Origin: Halobaculum roseum
GTDB lineage: Archaea > Halobacteriota > Halobacteria > Halobacteriales > Haloferacaceae
Reading direction: 5' to 3'
Assembly: GCF_019880245.1 (NCBI RefSeq)
Contig: NZ_CP082287.1
Span: 176,420-240,419, forward strand
Length of the DNA: 64,000 bases
Each line of letters starts with the position of its first letter. The stretch's first letter is position 1. This document shows, piece by piece, positions 43,622 through 52,220 of the stretch. The notes beneath the pieces were generated by a model. That model was not told where the DNA came from. It did no database searches and worked only from the letters and a program-made list of their open reading frames with translations. Position numbers and translations under genes: made by a program.

Positions 43622-46600
43622 ATGCTCTCACTTCCTCCGCTTGTCGATAACGCCAACAGAACACTAGAAGACGCTTACAAACGGATTATTCCCCAGATCG
43701 AGGAAGGCCGTATCGCAACTGGCTACTTTTATCTCTCAGGATTCGACCTCTACCGAGAAGACCTTGAAAACCTGGCTGACCCTGAAGAACTCGGCCACGC
43801 TCCGCTTCGGATCTTGATGGGTCGTCAGACGAACAGGGGAACTGCTGACGAAATCGGTGAGGGACAGAATCTCAAAGAGGAACTTAAAAGAGAGGTAAGA
43901 GAAAGCATCTCGGAGCTGAATAACGCCCAGATCGGGCGACTAGACCGGCTACGAGACTTTATCGCCGAAGGCGAGGTGAGCGTCCGTGTGCGAAATCCTG
44001 AAAACGGTTACTTCCACGCAAAGGGTGCATCATTTCGAGCGCCACTCGAAGATGACGAAGATTGGGGACACGACGAGCATGAAGACACCCGCCCATGTGC
44101 TACAGTTGTCGGCTCCTCGAACTTTACTAAGAGCGGCCACCAGAACAACATCGAGCTGAACCTCACGAGTCAGGATCGACACAAGGCCGAAGCGTTCGAG
44201 GAGTGGTACGATAACCAGTGGGCCAACGCCGAGGAGTTTAGTGAGGAGATCATCCGAATCATCGAGAACAGCGAGGAGTACCAGGACTGGAAGGAACAGC
44301 AGGAGGACGAGTCCAACAAGAAGACGTCATCCGAGGAGTTGGGCACGTATCTCGAACCGTTCGAGCTCTACAAGCTGCTCGCTTACGACGAACTGAGTGG
44401 GAACGTCAACATTCGTGACAGCCCACTGTACTACTTCCAGAAGCTCGGGTACGAGAGTGCAAAGGAGAAGCTCTCCCAGTTCAACGGGTGCATCGTCTCC
44501 GACTCGGTTGGCCTGGGGAAATCATTTATTGGCGGTGAACTCCTCCACGACTATCGCCAACGAGGTGACCACTGTCTCCTCATTGTCCCGGCCAACCTGA
44601 CTGACCAGTGGGAAGACCTACTCCAGAACGACATTGACGAAGACGGCAATCCGTACTTCGGGTTAGAGGTAGACGGCACGCACCTTGACGTGATGAGTAT
44701 CAGCAAGTTCCAGAATCTCTCCTACGACGAGGTGCAGGACCTCAAAGACGAGTTCGACGTCCTGCTTATCGACGAGGCTCACCGGTTCCGGAACTACGGG
44801 AAATGGCGACCGAATCCGGACCACGATGACGACTACAAGGGGACGCGACGACACGCGAATCTCAGGCAACTCCGCGGAAAGACGATGATTATGCTGACCG
44901 CGACCCCGATCAATAACAGCGCTACCGACCTAAAGAACCTCATCAGCTTGTTCACCAGCCCGGAGGAACTTCGGAACAAGGCGTCACTCGACTTTGATGC
45001 GTTCGACGAATATATCGAACTCTCGGAGACGCGAAAACGCATCGCATCCGGGAAAGAGGAGGTCGGCGACGACGAACAGCAAGAAACCACCGAGCAGCTA
45101 CAGCGACACTCCTCTGAGATTTCGAATATCCTGAACGAAGTGATGGTTCTCCGGACGCGCAAGCACGTCAAAGATCAGATTCAGGACAGCGAAGACTTCG
45201 AGATGAGCTTCAAGCCGCCGAAACTCAACAAGCAACAGTACTCCCTGCCGGCGGCCTACCAGCCAATATATCGGATGCTTCCCGACGTGATGGACGCCCT
45301 CCACCTTCCTCACATCACAGTCAAAAACCCGAAAGCAGGGAGCACGCTGAAAGCCCTCTACAAGCTGAACCTCCTCAAACGGCTCGAGTCCTCAACGTAC
45401 GCGTTCGTCCAGTCGATCGAGACGCTACATCAGAGCGAACGCCAGCTTCTCGGCCTTCTTGGTGAACTTCCCGAGGACGAAGACATCGATATGCTCCGAA
45501 CTGTTCGGGAAGGGGATGACTCTGAACTCGGTGACTTTGTCGAAGGAGCCGACGCTGCTGAAGATCTCGAACAAACACTCGAAGAATTCGGTTTCGATAC
45601 CACTGCCATTCAGGCGGAGGGTGGAGCTGATACCGATGGAGATGAACTGGCAGACGCCACCATCGGCGAGGTGAAGACGTACATCAGGGAGGACCTCACC
45701 CTTCTCTCGTATTTCCTCTCGCAGTTCATCGGTGATGTCGCCCGTGATGCGGGTGATGTGAGCGATTATGCGGTCTCCACGCGCCAATGGCTCGCTGACC
45801 ACGACGCTGGTGTCCTCCCAGATATCCCTGAAGAAGAAACGAATCCCATTCTCTACCCGAATAGTGACCTGAGTGAAGTCGACCCCGCCACACGCGACTT
45901 TTACGAGGCCGTCTTTTCACTCCGCGAGTTCCGCGACCCAAAGATCGACCGACTTGCAGATGTCCTTACTAATCACGATCAGAAGGTGCTCATCTTCACG
46001 CAGTATCGGGCAACTGCAGACTACGTCTATCGGACCCTCTGTGACAACGCGGACTCACCACTCACAGAGGCGAACAGTGCCGTCGTCAAGGGTGGTGACG
46101 AGAATAAGCAGGACATCATTCAACGCTTTGCCCCCGAGGCGTCAGGCTATCAGCAAACGCTCGCCGAGTCGGGGGACTCAGAACTACAGTATGTCGTGGC
46201 CACTGACACGCTGAGTGAAGGGGTTAATCTTCAGGACGTTCATGTGGTGGTCAATTACGACTTGCCGTGGAACCCGATGCGGATTGTCCAGCGTGTCGGG
46301 CGGGTCGACCGGATCGGGAGTACCGCCGAGAAACACGTTCACAATTTCTACCCCGACGGCGACATCGAGGCGGCCATTAAGCTCCTGAAACGGCTTCAAG
46401 CAAAAATCAACGATATCGCGCTCATCGTCGGGAAAGAGAACAACATCCTCGATCCGAACGAAGACCAGATTCTGGAAAAGACAGGTGTGGACACGGAAAA
46501 GACGATCGGGGAATTACAGGTAGACGAAATCGAGGACTCCCTCCAGAAGTCCCGTGAAATTGACGACGTGAATGAACTCGACGACACGAGCAAGAATCCA

Positions 46601-47428
46601 CTTCTCCGCAACGCTGGGAGTAATGAGCACGCTGCGTTCGAACGGTACCTTCTAAAGCGAGAACTGAACGAGGATTATGACCTGACTGCGGAAGACTTCG
46701 AGTACGCTGAGGACTTCTTCGATGACCCGCCCGAAGAACGGGAATTCCTCTACACGAATGTAACTGACCACGATGCCGGCCCCCGGCCTGGCGTGTTCGC
46801 CCTTGCTCACCTCTGGTTCGACGATGATGACCACGAATCTCCGCTTGGACGCGTCCGTCGTGCTTTCTACTACAAGCCCTTTGCCGACGAAGTCAAAGAG
46901 CGGCCCGTGAGTACGCTCAACATCGACCCGTCAGTTGACGGCGAACCGATTACCGGAAATCCAGATACGGTATTGTCGAACCGTGAGGAGATTCAAGCAG
47001 TGCTTGACGAGCGTCTTGAGGTGATTCGAGAAGGCCAGGTTGAGGGGGCTTTCAAACAGGGAGAGGCTTTCTCGAAGGAACAGGAGACGATCCTCGATTT
47101 CATCAGTCGCTACGTTCAGCCGAATTTCGGCGATGAGCCGGCTCCTGTCGAAGAGTTCGAAACGCTAGGAGAATGGGCTAACGACATCGAAGAGCGGTTG
47201 CAGGGGGTAAAACTGGCCAACACCGATGAAGACCGAATTCTACGCGAGATCTTCCGCCAGAACGAGCAGTACGACTCCTTCCCAGAGTGGCCGACCGTGG
47301 AGTTCCTCAGTCAGCTTGAGGAGTTCTTGGAAGAGAACGTCGAAACCTCCACTGAGTACCAGACAAAACTGATGGGGGAGAGTGATGTGCAAGCAAAGCT
47401 CGTATGCTGGGGGGTTGTCGGACAGTGA
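43622..47428 (+). CDS. PLD-nuclease/SNF2 helicase fusion of a restriction-type system
   Basis: A 1268-aa protein. Residues 15-200 form a phospholipase D-type nuclease domain (YFHAKGASF giving the HxK, and VVGSSNFTKSG). The helicase core begins at about 270: motif I SDSVGLGKSFIGG (about 299), DEAH box LLIDEAHRFRN (about 383), motif III MLTATPINN (about 424), and the C-terminal lobe (LIFTQYRATADYVY; DLPWNPMRIVQRVGRVDRIG at about 880-900). The acidic C-terminal 350 residues are unassigned. Proteins of this build occur with adenine methyltransferases in DISARM-like and other restriction systems. It ends 8 bases from the convergent left methyltransferase cassette. Confidence 0.88.
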   Translation: MLSLPPLVDNANRTLEDAYKRIIPQIEEGRIATGYFYLSGFDLYREDLENLADPEELGHAPLRILMGRQTNRGTADEIGEGQNLKEELKREVRESISELNNAQIGRLDRLRDFIAEGEVSVRVRNPENGYFHAKGASFRAPLEDDEDWGHDEHEDTRPCATVVGSSNFTKSGHQNNIELNLTSQDRHKAEAFEEWYDNQWANAEEFSEEIIRIIENSEEYQDWKEQQEDESNKKTSSEELGTYLEPFELYKLLAYDELSGNVNIRDSPLYYFQKLGYESAKEKLSQFNGCIVSDSVGLGKSFIGGELLHDYRQRGDHCLLIVPANLTDQWEDLLQNDIDEDGNPYFGLEVDGTHLDVMSISKFQNLSYDEVQDLKDEFDVLLIDEAHRFRNYGKWRPNPDHDDDYKGTRRHANLRQLRGKTMIMLTATPINNSATDLKNLISLFTSPEELRNKASLDFDAFDEYIELSETRKRIASGKEEVGDDEQQETTEQLQRHSSEISNILNEVMVLRTRKHVKDQIQDSEDFEMSFKPPKLNKQQYSLPAAYQPIYRMLPDVMDALHLPHITVKNPKAGSTLKALYKLNLLKRLESSTYAFVQSIETLHQSERQLLGLLGELPEDEDIDMLRTVREGDDSELGDFVEGADAAEDLEQTLEEFGFDTTAIQAEGGADTDGDELADATIGEVKTYIREDLTLLSYFLSQFIGDVARDAGDVSDYAVSTRQWLADHDAGVLPDIPEEETNPILYPNSDLSEVDPATRDFYEAVFSLREFRDPKIDRLADVLTNHDQKVLIFTQYRATADYVYRTLCDNADSPLTEANSAVVKGGDENKQDIIQRFAPEASGYQQTLAESGDSELQYVVATDTLSEGVNLQDVHVVVNYDLPWNPMRIVQRVGRVDRIGSTAEKHVHNFYPDGDIEAAIKLLKRLQAKINDIALIVGKENNILDPNEDQILEKTGVDTEKTIGELQVDEIEDSLQKSREIDDVNELDDTSKNPLLRNAGSNEHAAFERYLLKRELNEDYDLTAEDFEYAEDFFDDPPEEREFLYTNVTDHDAGPRPGVFALAHLWFDDDDHESPLGRVRRAFYYKPFADEVKERPVSTLNIDPSVDGEPITGNPDTVLSNREEIQAVLDERLEVIREGQVEGAFKQGEAFSKEQETILDFISRYVQPNFGDEPAPVEEFETLGEWANDIEERLQGVKLANTDEDRILREIFRQNEQYDSFPEWPTVEFLSQLEEFLEENVETSTEYQTKLMGESDVQAKLVCWGVVGQ

Positions 47429-49259
47429 TGCGGGAACTACGGTAGCGGCCCCTTTTGCTCCAGCAGATCATATTTCTCCAAGACCAGACCGAAGTACATC
47501 TCATCCATCAGCTTCGGATTCCCAACGCGATGGAAGTCGTCGAGAACAAACTTCACGTCACGACGTTCCAGGCCATACGCGTGGAATGCGGCCGCGTCGA
47601 TTTCAGCCTGTAATTCTCTGCGCTCTTGATCTTCTACCGCTGCCTCGATTCCGCCGAGTCGCTCACGCATTTCTTTGAATTCTTCCCCGTAACAGTTCAA
47701 CCGGGCAGCTCGTTCAGCGATATAATGGAACCAGTCATCTCCGTCGGTGAGGCGTGGTAGCTGGGATTCCAGTAGCTCACGCTTGATGATGTGCGTCTCG
47801 ACCTTTGTCCGCATCAGGAAATCGAACGCAATGCTATTCAGGAGTCCAGTCGCCACGAAGAGTTCCCGATCCGTGAATCGCCGGATGTAGGGCGACCGAA
47901 GCGGAGACTCTGAGAGATGTCCCTCTTTGGGCCTAATATCGAACGGTTTGAACGTGTTAATCGTATGGAGGCAGATGATGTCTTTCGGGAGTACAGTGGC
48001 GATTATCGTCCGCTCATTTGTGGAGTTCGTAACGTCTCGAATTCCGACGCGATACTCGTCACAATCAAGGAGTACATCTTCTTCTTCTAATCCGTGGCCA
48101 CGATGTTCCTTGAGGAGTTCGTCCACGAATTGTACTTGTGACTTGCTGGTTTCTGGCCCACCGAATGCCTCGTAGATTGCTCGTTTCAGGTGGCCTCTAT
48201 TGAACTTCTTTTCCCGGACACGATATTGTGCACTATTCGGCGGATCCTGGAGTCCCTTACTCCAGTACTCAGGACCCGCTAAGTCACTATTGAGGCTATT
48301 ATCGTGCTGGAATTGATGGATATTTTTACCCCCGTAAACTGGGTAGTCAGCACCTTCAGGTGTATTCTGTAATCGGTCCTTGTCAGTCGATTCTACAAAT
48401 TCCTTCGTCAGCATATCTACTGTCCAGGCCCCCTCCACCCCTTCTCCCAAAGACGGTTGGTCAACCACTTTCTCTAAGACGCTTGCTTCCATCTGTGAGG
48501 TGATTGAAGGGAATATCCGCCCCTCAGGCGAGTAGCTAAGAAGCACCTCTCGTGGGATAGTAACTGCTTCCTCCTCGATTCGATATACGATGTCCATGTT
48601 ATGCTGGTTGAAGATGCCGCGAAGTACTGACGTCCTCCCTCCGTATTCAAACGTCAGTACAGCAAATCGATAGCGATCGTCAATCGCCTCAAAGATGCCC
48701 TTATTTTCGAACCCAATGAGATTCTCTACGTCTGTGTGATCCAGTAGATGTGTCCGGAGGTCTTTCCCCATCACTCCACCGAAGATAGTTCCCGGGAGGA
48801 GCAGACTCACCTTCACGCCGTCTCTGGAGAGTCTGAAGACCCGCTCTAGAAAGAGAGCAGACAGTTCATTTTTTGTCGGCATCGTCCGACCGCCCACCAC
48901 CGGAGATTGGAGCTTGTAGACGTCTCCCTGCGTGAAGAAGTCTGCCTGAGTTTCCATCGAGTCCTTGTAGTCCTCCCATTCCCACGCAACTTCTGGGCTT
49001 GAGAGGAGGTTTTCCATCACACCGTCTTTTTCTTCCGACGGATAGGTACGGAACTGCTCATCGTAGCGGATGAAGAAGTCGTCGCGATTCGCGTAGAGCA
49101 TGTCCCAGGGTGGGTTCCCGATGAACACGTCGAATCCACCTTTCTCGAAGACGTCGGCGAACTCTAGCGGCCAGTGGAAGGGGGACCACTCCCGAATTTC
49201 CTCGATCGTTATGTCGTCAAAGCCAGCGTCTTGGAACTCTCGCCGAAGGATTCCGTCAA

Positions 49260-50260
49260 CGCTCTTGTGTAGCACTTTGTTGATCTCACAGCGTAGCTTT
49301 GATAGCGTGTTTGAGCGCTTCTCTTCCCGGTTTCCGCAGTAGTTTTCGTCGAAGCTGGAACGCTCGGAGATACTGTGTGAGCTTATCTTTTGAGACGCCT
49401 CGATGAGGCGAGAGCCACGGTCGCAGCAACGATCCGTGGCTCTCGCAGGTATTGACGTGGACGTCTTCATTCGCGTATTCGCCGTCGCCGTGGACGACGT
49501 ATTCGCGGTCGAATGCGTCGTCCTCGTCGAGTGGGTCGTAGGTACGAAATCCGTCAGTGTAGACGGTCAGTGGCTCCTTCTCGCGGTTTGCGAGAAGGAG
49601 CCGAACCGTCGATTCATCGGCGGATTTCGCGGGGATCACATACCGATTGCCGGTGCCGCGATCGACGATCGTGAACACCGGCGGTTTGTCCTGCTCGTAC
49701 GATCCTCGTCCACGCGTGGACAGGCCACGCGAGCGCGACCGACCGTCGCGCTCGCGGCCTTTCAGCCCTGCAGAAACGTAGACTTCGTCGATTTCGACGG
49801 GACCGACGAGGTCGAGCGAAGGCGCGTCGAGCGCCTTCGTGAAGCGCTCGACGCGCTGGTAGATCGTTTTGTACTGAACGTCGATTTCGAGCTGAAGTTG
49901 GCGAAGACTCGTGTTAAACCGGAGAAACGCGTAAATCGAGAACAGCCACTTCCTGAGCGCGACTTTCGAATGGGCGAAAATCGTGCCGGTCTTGTCGTTG
50001 AATGTGCGGTCGCAATTCTTACAGAGATAGCGCTGAAAGTGCCCATAGCTGCCGTTCTTGACCGTTCGGTCAGAACGGCAGCGAGGGCAAGTAACACCGT
50101 TACGCCAGCGAACCTGCTGCAACAGGTCCGCTGCGACCGATTCCGACCCAAACACATCTAGCGGAATCATGCCTAACGGACACCGCTGACGCGGTGTCCT
50201 TGCTCTCTTCGATTCTACGGCGACAGCTAAGCGCCATCAACAATCTCCTACAGAAGAGCG
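49260..50260 (-). mobile_element. IS1595-family insertion sequence, 1001 bp
   Basis: The ends are imperfect inverted repeats, CGCTCTTGTGTAG on the left (49260 on) and CGCTCTTCTGTAG on the right (read from 50260 on the reverse strand). It is flanked by the direct repeat TTCCGTCAA at 49251-49259 and 50261-50269 (8 or 9 bases, depending on how the last base is assigned), as expected for this family. It carries one transposase gene and interrupts the methyltransferase cassette. The intact ends, intact transposase and undamaged host frame all suggest a recent insertion. Confidence 0.88.
49286..50170 (-). CDS. IS1595-family transposase (ISH4-like)
   Basis: A 294-aa protein. The N-terminal zinc ribbon has CPRC and CKNC (about 28-52) and is followed by a HTH region. 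The ISXO2-type catalytic core has EIDEVYV (about 147), VYTDGFRTY (about 213) and a third acidic/Asn site in VNTCESHGSLLRP with the trailing HRGVSKDKL. It lies wholly inside the element, starting 90 bases from the right end. It appears intact and able to move the element. Confidence 0.9.
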   Translation of the reverse strand: MIPLDVFGSESVAADLLQQVRWRNGVTCPRCRSDRTVKNGSYGHFQRYLCKNCDRTFNDKTGTIFAHSKVALRKWLFSIYAFLRFNTSLRQLQLEIDVQYKTIYQRVERFTKALDAPSLDLVGPVEIDEVYVSAGLKGRERDGRSRSRGLSTRGRGSYEQDKPPVFTIVDRGTGNRYVIPAKSADESTVRLLLANREKEPLTVYTDGFRTYDPLDEDDAFDREYVVHGDGEYANEDVHVNTCESHGSLLRPWLSPHRGVSKDKLTQYLRAFQLRRKLLRKPGREALKHAIKATL

Positions 50261-50694
50261 TTCCGTCAAATTTGTCCCGGTTTTCCTCTATTCTGTCTTC
50301 TGCCTCCTTCCGCCATTCTTGAGCTTCAACACTGGTCTCCGCTTTCTTGTGCTTCTTGATGGCCTCTTTCACGTCCTCAAAACGGGTTTTCACCTCCCAA
50401 GAATCGAGATCGCTGTCCCCGTCTTCGTTACTCTCGATGTCCGTATCGAGTTGACCAATTAGGCTGTTGCCCTGTCGTACGTTGAAATCGATGTTGGGGA
50501 GCGGCTCCACCTCGCTCGGTTCATCCTCGATATCAGCGACCATCGACAACCAGAGTCTGAGCTTGCAAATCTCAACGGCACCTTCGTCGAGATCGACTCC
50601 GTACAAATTGTTGAGGATGGCCGTCCGCTTTGCGTACAGTGATGAGGAGCCTTTTCCAGACTCGATTTCTTCTATCTCCTCTCGGGTTCTAGAT

Positions 50695-50753
50695 TCCAGC
50701 TCCCAGCCTTGCCCTTCAGCTTCGAGCCGCTGAAAATACTCAATGCATTGCAT
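50695..50753 (-). repeat. Left copy of a 59-bp perfect inverted repeat (recombination site)
   Basis: Read on the reverse strand, the 59 bases starting ATGCAATGCATTGAGTATTT are identical to 52221-52279 on the forward strand, while flanking DNA differs. The repeat encodes the same residues (MQCIEYFQRLEAEGQGWEL) in both cassettes, so crossing over here keeps the reading frame. Confidence 0.92.
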
Positions 50754-52220
50754 CAACTGAGCGTCTCGCTATTGGCTGTTTTCGACTTGATTTACGAATG
50801 CTCGTGAAATGCGAGCTGCTTCTTACATACTACGCAACGGGTGGATTGACCAGTTCAGTCGAAAGTCACCCTCATATCCATCATTTTCATATGAGTAAAG
50901 CAACTTTCAGGTGGTATGACTCTCCAGCAGATCACCGCATCCGATATCGCGGGCTGGGACTCTTTACAGGATATAGCGAACTCCTTTGAAAAACGCGGGC
51001 TCAAACCACGCCCGAAATTAGGGGGCGATAACGAACTCGTAGTCCAGCTTGATGATGACGAATTCATCGTTATCGTCAATGCTGGCCCCGGTGAGACTGC
51101 CACGGACTTCAAACCGGAAAATCGCTCACGGCATACCAACCTCGTTGCCACCAACGATTTCGAGACCTTTACTTTCATTACGCGAGTCCGAAGCTGGGAG
51201 GGGCAGCAGCACGGTCGAATTAAGCATCAAAAGATCTCGTTCTCAAAGGAGCAGTTCACGCGGGACAGCGGAGAGAAGAACACTATTCTCCAGAAGCTGA
51301 ACTCGATCGAGTACGGTTCCTCTGCTGCGATATACGATACGCTCTACGACACGCAACAGGTCGTCAAAGAGTTCTATGAACAGTTCGAGGAACTCCGGAC
51401 GGATCTCATTCAAGAGGTCACGGGCATTCCCGACGACCGTGGTGACGCGAAGCAACGATATGTGCAGGTCATTCTTGATCGGATGATATTCCTATACTTC
51501 ATCCAAGAAAAGCGCCTCCTTGATCGGAACCCGAACTACCTTCACGAACAGCCGAATGAAGTCGTTGACGAGGGCGGTGACCACTACGAAGAGTTCTACG
51601 AACCGCTCTTCTTCGAATACCTCGCAGAAGACAAGCAGAACCCTGACTTCGGTAGTCTTCCGTACCTGAACGGTGGCTTATTCGCAAGGAACCCTGTCGA
51701 AGAGGAGTTCCAGAACGTGAAGTTAGGCGGTTCTGCCGAGGAAACAAACGAGCTCTTCGACGATATCCTCGACTTCCTCTCCGATTGGAACTGGAACGTC
51801 GACGAACGACTCGATATCGTCGATCCCAAGAACCTCTCCCCAGCGATTCTGGGCCACATCTTCGAGCAAACAGTCAACCAGAAGGAGATGGGAGCGTACT
51901 ACACACCCGAAGAGATCACGGGGTTCATGGCCCGGCGGACAATCCATCCGTATCTTCTCGATCAGCTCAACGAGGCTGTGGGCGCGGACTACGACGAGAT
52001 CGACAACGTGTTCGGCTTCCCCGTGCCCGAGGCAGATAGTAGCGCAGAAGCTGTTGCCGATGGCGGAACCATAACTCAGCAAGTTCCAACGGAAAACGTC
52101 CAGACAAGCCATGTGGAGACCCTCTACCACGACATTCTGAAGGAAGCACACATTCTCGATCCCGCCGTCGGAAGTGGCGCTTTCCTGCTCGCCGCACAGG
52201 AGGTGCTGATGGACCTATAC
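50754..52220. other. Predicted invertible segment: promoter plus N-terminal methyltransferase half
   Basis: This 1467-base segment lies between the two 59-bp inverted repeats. It contains the gene start (ATG 50916), about 160 bases of upstream promoter DNA and codons 1-435 including motif I. Inversion would join the same N-terminal half either to the right cassette (present state) or to the left one. Inversion is inferred from sequence alone. Confidence 0.75.

Larger units (their letters stand above)
47437..50753 (-). pseudogene. Alternative C-terminal methyltransferase cassette, split by an insertion sequence
   Basis: From ATG 50753 (MQCIEYFQRLEAEGQGWELE) this encodes only the part of the methyltransferase after motif I: ILNNLYGVDLDEGAVEICKL, then IS DNA, then EIREWSPFHWPLEFADVFEK, catalytic GNPPWDML, a target-recognition region and a tail DDFHRVGNPKLMDEMYFGLV shared with the full gene. 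It has no promoter or first 435 residues of its own. Leaving out the IS and one target-duplication copy gives 2307 bases, exactly 769 codons without a stop. Before the insertion it was thus a complete alternative C-terminus, waiting for the invertible N-terminal half. Confidence 0.85.

Noticed and set aside
49286..50170. The transposase as the enzyme that inverts the 59-bp-repeat segment
   Set aside because: IS1595-type transposases move their own element between terminal repeats. The tyrosine recombinase at 54619-55296 fits site-specific inversion far better.
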